Of a DNA stretch of 64,000 nt, positions 1-8,518 are shown in pieces. Location: assembly GCA_017792465.1 (NCBI GenBank), contig CP051234.1, positions 1,242,606 to 1,306,605 of the forward strand, written 5' to 3'. A program made the translations under genes and the position numbers. The notes beneath the pieces are model-generated. The model did no database searches and was not told the DNA's origin. It was given only the letters and a program-made list of their open reading frames with translations. The stretch is from Filomicrobium sp. Lineage in GTDB: Bacteria > Pseudomonadota > Alphaproteobacteria > Rhizobiales > Hyphomicrobiaceae. Position 1 is the stretch's first letter. Every line of letters begins with the position of its first letter.

Positions 1-1
1 C

Positions 2-721
2 GCGGAACCGGGTGACGTTCTCGTCGTACGGTTGGAGCATTACGCGCCTTCGGGGTGGGGATGGACGGCCAACATCCCAGGCTTCGGCCTGCTCGCGGAC
101 GACTTCACCGAAGCTCATCTGTTGCATTGGAACTATGACGCGACCGGCAAGACGCCGCTGCTCTTCGGCACGAACGCGCAAATTCCGCTACAGCCTTTTG
201 CCGGCACGATTGGCGTTGCGCCAGCGGAGCCTGGGCCGCACTCGATCATTCCGCCACGCCGTGTTGGCGGCAACATGGATATCCGCGATCTGGTTGCCGG
301 GAGCGTCTTGTATCTTCCTGTCGAAGTTACCGGTGCGCTCTTTTCGATTGGCGATACGCATGCGGCGCAGGGAGACGGCGAAGTCTGCGGCACGGCAATC
401 GAAAGCCCGATGGACGTCGTCGTGACGTTCGACCTCATCAAGGCTCGCAAGCTGGCGATGCCGATGGCTGAGTTGCCTGAGCGCGATGCTACGCTTGCAA
501 GGGGCAAGTGCTGGATGACGAGCGGGATCGGGCCGGATCTGATGGCGGCCTCGCAGTCGGCAGTGAGCGGGATGATCGATCTCTTGGGCCGCGAAGTGCA
601 GCTCGACCCCGTCGCGGCCTACATGCTGTGCAGCGTGGCCGGTGACTTGCGCATCAGCCAGATTGTCGACGCGCCGAACTGGACCGTGACCTTCCATATG
701 CCGCAAACAATCTTCGGCTAG
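2..721 (+). CDS. Acetamidase/formamidase family protein (5' end outside window)
   Basis: The reading frame is open from the left edge, so this is the C-terminal 239 residues of a longer protein; the family is usually about 300 residues or more. It should hydrolyse formamide or a short-chain amide to ammonia and the acid in the cytoplasm. Supporting segments are GWGWTANIPGFGLL near the visible start, the PPRRVGGNMDIRDL stretch followed by GSVLYLPVEVTGALFSIGD, and the motif GDTHAAQGDGEV, all typical of FmdA/AmdA proteins. The C-terminal part (ending at TIFG) is complete. No obvious terminator follows. The distinction between formamidase and acetamidase cannot be made from this fragment. Confidence 0.85.
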   Translation, partial: AEPGDVLVVRLEHYAPSGWGWTANIPGFGLLADDFTEAHLLHWNYDATGKTPLLFGTNAQIPLQPFAGTIGVAPAEPGPHSIIPPRRVGGNMDIRDLVAGSVLYLPVEVTGALFSIGDTHAAQGDGEVCGTAIESPMDVVVTFDLIKARKLAMPMAELPERDATLARGKCWMTSGIGPDLMAASQSAVSGMIDLLGREVQLDPVAAYMLCSVAGDLRISQIVDAPNWTVTFHMPQTIFG

Positions 722-795
722 CTTCGGTTTTGACCGCCAATTGCCGCCAACCACGTCGCGCCGCTTGGCAAGGGCCTCAGTCCGATCGTGTGGGT

Positions 796-1014
796 TCAGT
801 GCAGTGGGCCTTTTCTCGGAGCGAAATGCAGTTCGATGACCTTGTGCACGACAAGGCGCCACTCGGCAGAACGTTGCAAGTCCTGATGGCGGGCACAGCA
901 CTGTGAGCGAGCCTGGGCGACGACCGCGCAGTCGTCTCCGTATTTGCGGATCAGCAACCAAGCCGTCTGGTCAATATCGAGGGGACGGCAGTTCTTCTTC
1001 GTCTCGTCGCTCAC
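796..1014 (-). CDS. Small conserved-looking hypothetical protein, 72 aa
   Basis: This 72-residue protein starts at a GTG that overlaps the stop codon of the upstream DUF779 gene (GTGA overlap at 1011-1014), which indicates translational coupling and supports it as a real gene. It is soluble, with several Cys and His residues (KNCRP, CAVVAQARSQCCARH) and no membrane segment or signal peptide. I do not recognise a family. Its place after an aldehyde dehydrogenase and a DUF779 protein suggests a role in the same aldehyde-handling context, but that is inference from position only. Confidence 0.6.
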   Translation of the reverse strand: MSDETKKNCRPLDIDQTAWLLIRKYGDDCAVVAQARSQCCARHQDLQRSAEWRLVVHKVIELHFAPRKGPLH

Positions 1015-1373
1015 TCACCAGCCTCAAGTTCGGCGACTTCGGCTTCGGTGAAGACGCGTGACCGTGTCAGGAACCGCACGCCCTCGGGAGCTTCGAGCGA
1101 GAAGCCCGATCCGCGCCCCTCAACGACATCGATGATTAGATGCGTGTGCTTCCAATATTCAAACTGCGACTTTGACATGTAAAACGGCGCGCCACCGATT
1201 TCGCCCATAAGGACATCCTGAGCGCCGATCTTGAACTCTCCAAGGGGGTAGCACATCGGGGCGCTGCCATCGCAGCAGCCGCCTGACTGGTGAAACAGGA
1301 GCGCGCCATGTTTGCTCGTCAAGACATTGATCAACGCAAGAGCGGTTGGGGTGGCGCTTACTCGATCGACCAT
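1011..1373 (-). CDS. DUF779 domain protein, aldehyde dehydrogenase partner
   Basis: A 120-residue protein of the DUF779 family, whose members are commonly encoded next to NAD-dependent aldehyde dehydrogenases of the ExaC/acetaldehyde type. The signature is the cysteine-rich segment FHQSGGCCDGSAPMC (about residues 28-41), followed by a region ending YWKHTHLIIDVVEGRGSGFS. The start was placed at the ATG giving MVDRVSATPT; the longer frame reads 20 further residues of unlike composition. Its molecular function is not established. A strong terminator lies between it and the dehydrogenase gene upstream, so it may have its own promoter in the roughly 75 bases after that terminator, or rely on readthrough. 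Confidence 0.85.
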   Translation of the reverse strand: MVDRVSATPTALALINVLTSKHGALLFHQSGGCCDGSAPMCYPLGEFKIGAQDVLMGEIGGAPFYMSKSQFEYWKHTHLIIDVVEGRGSGFSLEAPEGVRFLTRSRVFTEAEVAELEAGE

Positions 1374-1446
1374 TTCGCTCTTCCTCGGCGTCTGCCAGTC
1401 ATCGTCTGTCGTTTCCCGACAATCGGCTTGCACTTGCTTGGTGTTG

Positions 1447-1485
1447 GAAAAAACGGCCGCAGCTCCAGCGAAGGAGACTGCGGCC
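1447..1485 (-). terminator. Rho-independent terminator after the aldehyde dehydrogenase gene
   Basis: Read on the minus strand, an almost perfect 12-bp stem (1455-1466 paired with 1473-1485, one bulged base) with a 6-base loop is followed directly by a run of T (1449-1453 plus flanks). It sits about 90 bases downstream of the dehydrogenase stop and ahead of the DUF779 start. Confidence 0.85.
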
Positions 1486-1576
1486 AGTAACCGGAACCAG
1501 GAGGATACGCCCTGCTCAAGAATGGGATAATCCGTGCTTCCGGGGGTTGAGTTCGTGGATGTCGATCACATCTCCA

Positions 1577-3097
1577 TCAGAAGAAGCCGAGCGCTTTGGG
1601 GCTATAGCTGACCAGCATGTTCTTGGTCTGCTGGTAGTGATCGAGCATCATCTTGTGGGTCTCGCGACCGATGCCTGATTGCTTGTAGCCGCCGAACGCC
1701 GCGTGGGCCGGATAGAGGTGATAACAGTTGGTCCAGACGCGACCGGCCTGGATGGCGCGGCCGAAGCGGTAGGCTCTGGTTCCATCACGCGTCCACACGC
1801 CGGCGCCGAGGCCGTAAAGCGTGTCGTTGGCGATCTGGAGTGCTTCGTCATCGTCCTTGAACTTGGTCACGGCAAGAACCGGCCCGAAGATTTCTTCCTG
1901 GAAGACACGCATCTTGTTGTGGCCTTCGAGGATGGTCGGCTTGACGTAGAAGCCGTCGGCCAGTTCGCCTTCCTGCACGTTGCGTTCGCCGCCGGTCAGA
2001 ACTGTTGCGCCCTCCTGGCGTCCGATGTCGATATACGACAGGATCTTTTCCATCTGGTCGTTGGAAGCCTGCGCTCCGATCATTGTCGATGTTTCAAGCG
2101 GGTGGCCCATCTTGATCGCTTCGACGCGCTTGATGGCGCGATCCATGAACCGTTCGTAAATCGACTCGTGAACGAGAGCACGCGACGGGCAGGTGCAGAC
2201 TTCGCCCTGGTTCAAAGCGAACATCGCAAAGCCTTCGAGCGCCTTATCAAAGAAGGCGTCGTCTTCCGATGCGACGTCTGCGAAGAAGATGTTGGGCGAC
2301 TTGCCGCCGAGTTCCAGCGTCACTGGGATGATGTTCTCGGAGGCGTACTGCATGATGAGGCGGCCGGTCGTCGTCTCGCCGGTGAAGGCGACCTTGGCGA
2401 TGCGCGGCGACTGCGCCAGCGGCTTGCCTGCTTCGACGCCGAAGCCGTTGACGACGTTCAGCACGCCCGGCGGCAGCAGATGACCGATCAGATCAACCAG
2501 CACCATGATGCTCATCGGAGTCTGTTCGGCCGGCTTCAAGACGATGCAGTTGCCTGCTGCCAATGCTGGAGCGATTTTCCAGATGGCCATCAGGATCGGG
2601 AAGTTCCACGGGATGATCTGCCCGACGACGCCGAGCGGCTCGTGGAAGTGGTAGGCGACGGTGTCATGGTCGATTTCGGACAGCGACCCTTCCTGGGCGC
2701 GAATGCAGCTGGCGAAATAACGCAAATGGTCGACCGCCAGTGGAATATCGGCGGCCATCGTTTCGCGGATGGGCTTGCCGTTGTCGAGCGTTTCGGCCAT
2801 GGCGATCTGCTTGAGGTTTGCCTCCATCAGATCGGCCATTTTCAGAAGTGCGGAGGCGCGGTCGGCGGGTGACGTGCGGCCCCAGGCATCCTTCGCCTTA
2901 TGTGCCGCATCAAGCGCCAGATCGATGTCTTCGGCCGTCGAGCGCGCGACTTCGCAGACCGGCTTGCCGGTCACAGGCGTGATGTTGGCGAAATACTGGC
3001 CCTTTGCCGGGGCGACCCAGGCGCCGCCGATGAAATTGTCGTAGCGGGGACGCAACCGCACGTGCTGGCGCAGTTCTTCGAGTGTTTTTTCAATCAT
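1577..3097 (-). CDS. NAD-dependent aldehyde dehydrogenase (ExaC/acetaldehyde dehydrogenase type)
   Basis: A 506-residue soluble aldehyde dehydrogenase that oxidises an aldehyde to the acid with NAD(P)+. Visible family features are the IIPWNFP cofactor-binding segment (161-167), KPAEQTP (188-194), the catalytic glutamate in LELGGKSPN (Glu262) and the catalytic cysteine in GEVCTCPSR (Cys301). The N-terminus ([15 protein letters not shown], then the ADAWGRTS-like helix) resembles the ExaC/AcoD group, which acts on acetaldehyde and other short aldehydes; substrate is inferred. The start is the ATG preceded by GGGAGG; the longest frame has 21 extra residues and was rejected. It is divergent from a ModE-type regulator with a palindrome in between, and a DUF779 gene follows. 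Confidence 0.93.
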   Translation of the reverse strand: MIEKTLEELRQHVRLRPRYDNFIGGAWVAPAKGQYFANITPVTGKPVCEVARSTAEDIDLALDAAHKAKDAWGRTSPADRASALLKMADLMEANLKQIAMAETLDNGKPIRETMAADIPLAVDHLRYFASCIRAQEGSLSEIDHDTVAYHFHEPLGVVGQIIPWNFPILMAIWKIAPALAAGNCIVLKPAEQTPMSIMVLVDLIGHLLPPGVLNVVNGFGVEAGKPLAQSPRIAKVAFTGETTTGRLIMQYASENIIPVTLELGGKSPNIFFADVASEDDAFFDKALEGFAMFALNQGEVCTCPSRALVHESIYERFMDRAIKRVEAIKMGHPLETSTMIGAQASNDQMEKILSYIDIGRQEGATVLTGGERNVQEGELADGFYVKPTILEGHNKMRVFQEEIFGPVLAVTKFKDDDEALQIANDTLYGLGAGVWTRDGTRAYRFGRAIQAGRVWTNCYHLYPAHAAFGGYKQSGIGRETHKMMLDHYQQTKNMLVSYSPKALGFF

Positions 3098-3152
3098 TTT
3101 TTGTCCTCCCGGACGGCGTTGCCTGCTACTAGGCAACCTGTGTTCTAGCGGA

Positions 3153-3169
3153 TATAGCATGGCTATATT
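3153..3169. promoter_or_regulatory. Palindrome in divergent promoter region, likely operator
   Basis: ATATAGC and GCTATAT form perfect 7-bp arms around a 3-base centre, located 55 bases upstream of the aldehyde dehydrogenase start and about 125 bases upstream of the divergent ModE-type regulator gene. The TATA-rich arms resemble a half of a classical ModE box. Binding by the adjacent regulator is inference. A second, weaker inverted repeat (6-bp arms, 3120-3137) lies in the dehydrogenase leader. Confidence 0.5.
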
Positions 3170-3294
3170 TGTTTGAACATAGCCCGGTTGAAAATTGCCA
3201 ATAGGTGCAAAAGGCCTGCCGCGACCTTGAGTTGGGCAAATCTGTGCTAATGTGTCAGTGAACAGCGACGTTCAACCCTCATGGAGAGCGGGCG

Positions 3295-3738
3295 ATGAGC
3301 GCTCAGAACCGATATATTGCCGCTTCGACGGCCAAAGGGGCCCGCCGGAAGACCGCGGTGGGCCGGCCAGAGAATGCGTTGGCGCCGGACCTCGGCTCTG
3401 CCCGCGTGAAACTGCAGGTCGACCTGCCGACCGGCGGCCGCATTGGTCCCGGCAAGATCCGGCTTCTGGAGCTGATCGAGTCGGAAGGCTCGCTCTCACG
3501 GGCGGCTGAAGCGATGCAGATTTCCTATCGACGGGCATGGGTCTTTATGCAGCAGGTCAACGCCGCGTTCGACGAGCCGGCAATCGCGACACCCGAACAC
3601 GGGCAAGGCGGCGCGGCCGCTCGACTTACGGATTTCGGCCGTGCCTTGATTGGCAAGTTTCGCGAACTGGAAGAAACCACCAACGAAGAGGGCCGCGATT
3701 TTCTCACCTGGCTATCTCGGCACGAACAGTCCGATTGA
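3295..3738 (+). CDS. ModE N-terminal-type winged helix-turn-helix regulator
   Basis: A 147-residue protein whose residues from about 40 onward form the LysR/ModE-like winged helix domain: GPGKIRLLELIESEGS, then SRAAEAMQISYRRAWVFM as the recognition-helix region. A low-complexity basic N-terminal stretch of about 40 residues precedes it. It lacks the C-terminal molybdate-binding Mop domains of full ModE, so it belongs to the single-domain group whose ligand is usually unclear. It is divergent from the aldehyde dehydrogenase gene and is not next to molybdate transport genes, so it more likely controls the dehydrogenase. A second protein of the same type is encoded next to modABC at 37.5 kb. Confidence 0.85.
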   Translation: MSAQNRYIAASTAKGARRKTAVGRPENALAPDLGSARVKLQVDLPTGGRIGPGKIRLLELIESEGSLSRAAEAMQISYRRAWVFMQQVNAAFDEPAIATPEHGQGGAAARLTDFGRALIGKFRELEETTNEEGRDFLTWLSRHEQSD

Positions 3739-3848
3739 TTGGGTCGCGGCGTAGGGTGGGCCGAACAGGCTGGCAATTGATCATCGCCCTGCTCTTATGC
3801 CGACTCGAACGCAATGACTGCGGGAGCGGTGTTCAGGTCCCGGCACGA

Positions 3849-6800
3849 TCAGGACTTGTGTGACCGCAACAGCTTTTTGAACCTTTCTGGACTGATGGGC
3901 TTCGACAAGAAGAAACCTTGAACCTCATCGCACTGATTGGCGGCGAGCAATTCCAGCTGTTCCCTCGTTTCAACGCCTTCGGCCGTTATCGAAAGGCCGA
4001 GTGCGCGGGAAAGGCCGATAATCGCCTGGACGACCTGCAAGGCGCTTTCTTTCTCGCTCAAATCTCGAATGAAGCTGCGATCCATTTTGATGACATCGAA
4101 TGGGAATGCCTTGAGATAGCCAAGCGACGAGTAACCGGTTCCAAAGTCATCCATCGCGAGCTTGACGCCGAGTGATTTTAGCCCTTTCAGCATTTCAAGG
4201 GCCCGGTCGATGTCGTCGAGCAAGATGCTTTCAGTGATTTCGAGTTCCAACAGCTTGGGTCGAAGGCCGGTAGCCTTCAACGTGCTTTTGACCTTCTCGA
4301 TCAGCTTCTCATCTTTGAACTGACCGGGAGAGATGTTCACCGATACGCCGATATTGCCCCAGTCAATTGCTGTCCGACAGGCGGTCTGCAACACCCATTC
4401 CCCGAGCTGCTCGATCAGGCCGCTTTGTTCGGCAAGAGGAATGAATTCGCCGGGGGGAACGCGCCCTCTTAATGGATGGGCCCAGCGGACAAGAGCTTCT
4501 GCGCTGCGCGGAATTTTAGTGAGCGTGTCGTAACGCGGCTGATACTCCAAGTAGAAATCACCAGCAGACAAGCTTGCGCGCATTTGGTCGATAAGTTCTC
4601 TTTGCTGGCCGATCTTTTCGTTGAGTTCGCTGGCATAGTAACTGTGCATGCCGCGCCCGCTTTGTTTGGATCGATGAAGTGCAGCATCGGCCGCGCGCAA
4701 CAAATCATCCGGAGTTGTTCCGTCGCTCGGTGAGACTGCAATACCGACCGACAAGCTTGGAACGATTTCGACGTCATCCTGCCTAACTGGAACAGAGATC
4801 CGATCAAACAGCTCGTTGCAGAATCGTTCAATCGCTTCAACGCCCATTCCGGGCGCGGAGATCACGAATTCGTCGCCGCCGACACGCGCGACCAAATGAT
4901 CTTCATCGATCATTCTGCGCAATCGGTCTGCCACTTCGCCGAGAAGACGATCGCCCACGTGGTGGCCATACTTGTTGTTGATTTCCTTGAGGTCATCGAG
5001 ATCAAGGTAGAAGACAGCCATCTTTGCCGACGAGTCAGCCAGCCAACTGTCCATGAACGACGACAACTTGGTTCTGTTGGGAAGGGACGTGACATTGTCG
5101 AGGCGAGCTTCACGCTTGGCCTCTTCGTAGGCTTTCGCGATCGCCACGTTTTCGCTGACGTCCGTTGCATATTTTATAATTTTCGTCGTGCGGCCATTGG
5201 GGTCGAGGATTGCATTATACGAGGCCTGTATCCAGACTTCCTTGCCCCCCTTGCCGATCCGCTTGCAAAGGCACGAATGGTAGGCGCCTTCGGTTAGTTC
5301 CTTCCAGAACTCCGCATTTTCGCCACTGGTCGCGTCGGCACGCTCCATCAAAACTGTATGATTCTTGCCAACCAGATCACTGCGTCGAAAGCCCATCGTA
5401 TTCAGGAAATTGTCATTGACTTCGAGGATGGTGCCCTTCAGATCATAAACAGCCACCATATGCGATTTATTGATCGCAGTTATCTGTCCTTCATAGTCGG
5501 CCTGGCGCACCTTCTCTTCTGTGACGTCGGTTGCATATTTGACGATCTTGAAGACTTTTCCATTCAGATCGCGGATCGGATTATAGGTGGCCTGCAGCCA
5601 AACTTCGCGTCCGTCTTTTCCGAAGCGCATGAACTCTCCGACGTGAGACTTGCCTTTTGAAAGCTCCTCCCAAAAGGCGTGGCTGGCTTCGCTTTCTGCG
5701 ATGTCTGGGTCAAGGAACATGTTATGGTGCTGGCCGCGAACCTCGACAAAACGATAGCCCATGGCATTGAGGAAGTTGTCGTTGGCGTCCAGAATCGTTC
5801 CGTCGACATCGAACGAAATGACACATTGCCCACGATGGATCGCTGCAATCTGGCCTTGGTGATCGACTTGAAGCAGCCGATCCTGGGTCACATCGGTTGC
5901 AAATTTCACGACCTTGACCGGCTTACCGGACGTATCGAAAATTGGGCTATACGACGCTTGTAGCCAAACTTCCCGCCCTCCCTTGCCGATCCTTCGATAC
6001 TGGCCGGTGCGATGCTTGCCTAACCGGAGGTCGTTCCAGAAGTTCGCATATTCAGCGCTGTGGACTTCACCTTCATCGACAAACATCTTGTGGTGTCGAC
6101 CGACGAGTTCATCGAGCGTGTATCCCGTCGCATCAAGAAACTTCTCGTTGGCCTCAAGGATGGTGCCGTAGATGTCAAAAATGATAACGCAGTTGGATCT
6201 ATTTATAGCGTCGATTTGCCATTGAAAGGCAGACTGGCGGGACTTCTCTTCCGTAATGTCGCTCGCATATTGAACGATCTTCAATAGCCGCCCGGCCGGG
6301 TCGAAAATCGGCGTGTAGACAGACTGGAGCCAAACAATGCTGCCATCCTTGGCAACGTGGCGAAATTCTCCCGATTGGTGTTGCCCAACCCTCAAGGCTT
6401 CCCAAAACGACTTAGACCCGATTGATTCGGGGCAAGCAGGATCGATAAACACCGAATGATGCTGTCCGACAACTTCGTCACGGTCATATCCTAGAGCATC
6501 GAGAAAAATCTTATTGGCCCAAAGCACGTTGCCGTCTGTCGAGAAATGGACCACGGCTTGTGTCTCGGCGATGGCTTGAATTTGGCCGCGGTGTTCTGTC
6601 TCTTTCTGAAGCTGATGAGACACGTCTTCAGAAATTTGAATAACGGTGTCTATTCTACCGGATTCATCGGTAGTTGGTACGAACCGAGATTTAAGCCAGA
6701 TTTCTTTTCCGTATTTGCCAATCCAAAGCCGGGTATCACGGAGAACTCGTCCGCTTGCAACCTCCTCCCAGATTTTCAACTGGGCCGCACGCCTTTTTGT

Positions 6801-6983
6801 CTTTGAAAAAAATTGGGAACAGTTGGTTCCGACGATTTCTTCCAGTTCCGATTCGACCAATCGCAGGAACTGGTAGTTGGCGTGCTTGATTTTGCCATCC
6901 GCCGTGTAGGTCACCACGGCATATTCTTGGTTCAATGCCCTCAGTGCCGGGTCAACGTATTTATAGTCGAGATCGATAGTCAT
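3849..6983 (-). CDS. PAS(x5)-GGDEF-EAL cyclic-di-GMP signalling protein
   Basis: A 1044-residue cytoplasmic protein with no membrane segment. Five PAS domains occupy roughly residues 15-625; the last four are close relatives of about 120 residues each, with repeated segments like GREVWLQASYSPI and KYATDVTEEK. A GGDEF domain follows with an intact RVGGDEF motif (GGDEF 702-706) and no RxxD inhibitory site at the usual position, then an EAL domain with EALVRW (EAL 829-831), NISPGQF, and DDFGTGYSSL. Both diguanylate cyclase and phosphodiesterase activities therefore look possible. The PAS domains probably sense a small ligand, redox state or gas. Start chosen at MTIDLDYKYV; an upstream ATG adds 19 residues without a better ribosome site. 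It is monocistronic. Confidence 0.92.
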   Translation of the reverse strand: MTIDLDYKYVDPALRALNQEYAVVTYTADGKIKHANYQFLRLVESELEEIVGTNCSQFFSKTKRRAAQLKIWEEVASGRVLRDTRLWIGKYGKEIWLKSRFVPTTDESGRIDTVIQISEDVSHQLQKETEHRGQIQAIAETQAVVHFSTDGNVLWANKIFLDALGYDRDEVVGQHHSVFIDPACPESIGSKSFWEALRVGQHQSGEFRHVAKDGSIVWLQSVYTPIFDPAGRLLKIVQYASDITEEKSRQSAFQWQIDAINRSNCVIIFDIYGTILEANEKFLDATGYTLDELVGRHHKMFVDEGEVHSAEYANFWNDLRLGKHRTGQYRRIGKGGREVWLQASYSPIFDTSGKPVKVVKFATDVTQDRLLQVDHQGQIAAIHRGQCVISFDVDGTILDANDNFLNAMGYRFVEVRGQHHNMFLDPDIAESEASHAFWEELSKGKSHVGEFMRFGKDGREVWLQATYNPIRDLNGKVFKIVKYATDVTEEKVRQADYEGQITAINKSHMVAVYDLKGTILEVNDNFLNTMGFRRSDLVGKNHTVLMERADATSGENAEFWKELTEGAYHSCLCKRIGKGGKEVWIQASYNAILDPNGRTTKIIKYATDVSENVAIAKAYEEAKREARLDNVTSLPNRTKLSSFMDSWLADSSAKMAVFYLDLDDLKEINNKYGHHVGDRLLGEVADRLRRMIDEDHLVARVGGDEFVISAPGMGVEAIERFCNELFDRISVPVRQDDVEIVPSLSVGIAVSPSDGTTPDDLLRAADAALHRSKQSGRGMHSYYASELNEKIGQQRELIDQMRASLSAGDFYLEYQPRYDTLTKIPRSAEALVRWAHPLRGRVPPGEFIPLAEQSGLIEQLGEWVLQTACRTAIDWGNIGVSVNISPGQFKDEKLIEKVKSTLKATGLRPKLLELEITESILLDDIDRALEMLKGLKSLGVKLAMDDFGTGYSSLGYLKAFPFDVIKMDRSFIRDLSEKESALQVVQAIIGLSRALGLSITAEGVETREQLELLAANQCDEVQGFFLSKPISPERFKKLLRSHKS

Positions 6984-7439
6984 GTTGTATCTTCGAGAAT
7001 TTGGGTGCCGCTGCTTGATTCGCGCGAGTTGTCCCCTCATTCTATCGGATGCAGGTGGTGTAATTATTAATTTTCGGTGCTATATTGTTTACCGTTTTGA
7101 CGAATACCTCTCTCCAGCTGCACGGTAAATCAAATGATACTATAACGCAGTTGCTTAAAGAATTTATCAACGAAATTAACTGGGGGCGCATTAGAGGAAT
7201 AATTGCCGAACCTGTATTGAATAAAAGCAAACGGTGCGCCGCCAATCTGGTTTTGATTCTATTAAGCAAGATCAGTCTGTTTTCGCCGCCCCCCCAATTT
7301 CCGATCCGAATAACTATTAAATTGCAGCGCTTGAACAACCATGACGAGGGCGGCCGATGGTCACAAAGGTGGTTGGTCATCGGTGCCCGGTCCGTCGAAA
7401 TCCTCGGCCGGTGATCAGGCGCACCATTGCTGGCCGGTA
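6984..7439. other. AT-rich intergenic region
   Basis: A 456-base stretch without a convincing gene. The part from about 7040 to 7330 is visibly richer in A and T than the surroundings and probably holds the promoter of the PAS-GGDEF-EAL gene. Reading frames of about 100 codons across it show no family resemblance or ribosome site and were not called. Confidence 0.6.
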
Positions 7440-7826
7440 TTAGATCAGGCTGCGCATGTCCAACGCCAAAGCCATGATCGCGCATGCGCAAAGCCAAGAC
7501 CCAAGTATGCGGACGCCGACCTGGTGCCAGCCTTTTTCTGTCGGGCCTGGTGTCGTGACCAGGATATAGAGTACTGCGAGGCTGCCTGCGAATGCTCCCA
7601 ATAGGGTTTGGCCCACGTCATAGAGATCGGCGGATTCGAAGAAAAGGTTCGCCCCAATCGCGATGCCGAGTGCAATCGCAGAGAAGGTGAAGACAGCCTT
7701 GGGCATGGGGAGAGCAATCGCGACCAGGCTCCCTGCGAGGGCCGCAATCCCAGCCGCGAAAACCAATTCAACTTGCGACGGGTTGAAGAGGACCTCGAAG
7801 GATAGCCCAACGGCCAACCCGGGCAC
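7440..7826 (-). CDS. Small integral membrane protein, possibly HupE/UreJ-like fragment
   Basis: A 128-residue hydrophobic protein with about four membrane segments (about residues 18-40, 43-64, 75-92, 103-122). It uses a GTG start; no ATG exists in the open frame, which closes about 30 bases further upstream. The glycine/alanine-rich segments and the C-terminal RILGSWLCACAIMALAL recall the C-terminal two thirds of HupE/UreJ nickel-type permeases, whose usual length is about 190 residues, so it may be an N-terminally shortened relative. The similarity is weak and I do not assign a function. It faces the divergent flavodoxin gene across a region with an FNR/FixK-like site. Confidence 0.5.
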   Translation of the reverse strand: MPGLAVGLSFEVLFNPSQVELVFAAGIAALAGSLVAIALPMPKAVFTFSAIALGIAIGANLFFESADLYDVGQTLLGAFAGSLAVLYILVTTPGPTEKGWHQVGVRILGSWLCACAIMALALDMRSLI

Positions 7827-7856
7827 ACCTTTTTCGATGCGCGATTGGCACTTTCA

Positions 7857-7870
7857 CTGACCTGGATCAA
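7857..7870. promoter_or_regulatory. FNR/FixK-like binding site candidate
   Basis: CTGACCTGGATCAA matches the CRP/FNR-type consensus TTGAN6TCAA at all but the first base. It lies in the divergent region between the small membrane protein (start 31 bases away) and the flavodoxin-like gene (start 106 bases away), where an oxygen- or redox-responsive regulator could control either. Position and match are seen; binding is inferred. Confidence 0.45.
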
Positions 7871-7975
7871 TTCTTCTAGTCGTACGGCAAGCTAGGGTTA
7901 GGTCAGAGTTGCCATAGACTGATTTTAGCGCAGCCGTCTCGCTGCCGCACCTGATAGCAAAGGAAGTTGTGTGAC

Positions 7976-8518
7976 ATGCGTATCATCCTTATCTACGGCA
8001 CCGTTGAGGGGCAGACGAAAAAGATCAGCGAGTACATGGCTGAGCGGTTCAAGGCGAAAGGGCATGACGTCGATATCGTCGAAGCGGCCGCCGAAACTGC
8101 TGAAGTGCCGGACCTTTCCTCGGCGCAAGCGGTCGTTGTCGCCGCCAGCGTTCACCAGAAGACACATAACGAAGCCGTGGTCGATTTTGTACTCGCCCAC
8201 AAGGCCGCGTTGAGCGAACGGCCCGGTGCGTTTGTTTCGGTCAGCCTCGCCGTCGCGTTGCCTGAGGACGGTATCAAGGAAGCTGAGGGCTACATCAACG
8301 ACTTCATCAGTGAAACCGGGTGGGTGCCAACGGCCACTCTGCCGGTGGCCGGCGCTCTGAAGTACGACGAATATGATTTCTTCAAGCAGCAGATCGTCAA
8401 ATTCCTTGTGATGCAAAAGGGTATCAATGTTGCTCCAGGGGAAGATCACGAGTTCACCGATTGGGCGGCGCTCGATAAATTTACCGACGCGTTCTTGGCG
8501 ACGGCTCAAGCTGGTTGA
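7976..8518 (+). CDS. Flavodoxin-domain protein, HemG-like
   Basis: A 180-residue flavodoxin-fold protein. It begins with IILIYGTVEGQTKKISEYMAE, the FMN phosphate-binding loop in the variant seen in HemG-type (menaquinone-dependent protoporphyrinogen oxidase) proteins, and continues with VVVAASVHQKTHNEAV and the long SVSLAVALPEDGIKEAE segment. It could be a protoporphyrinogen oxidase or a general FMN-dependent oxidoreductase; the membrane-associated helix typical of HemG is not distinct. The start is the ATG preceded by AAAGGAAG; an upstream TTG in the track frame adds three residues. An FNR/FixK-like site upstream suggests redox control. Confidence 0.8.
   Translation: MRIILIYGTVEGQTKKISEYMAERFKAKGHDVDIVEAAAETAEVPDLSSAQAVVVAASVHQKTHNEAVVDFVLAHKAALSERPGAFVSVSLAVALPEDGIKEAEGYINDFISETGWVPTATLPVAGALKYDEYDFFKQQIVKFLVMQKGINVAPGEDHEFTDWAALDKFTDAFLATAQAG

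Noticed and set aside
1679-2872. 397-codon frame on the plus strand
   Set aside because: It is the antisense of the aldehyde dehydrogenase, whose motifs are all in the minus frame.
7085-7414. 109-codon frame in the AT-rich gap
   Set aside because: No ribosome site, no recognisable domain, and the composition differs from coding sequence here.
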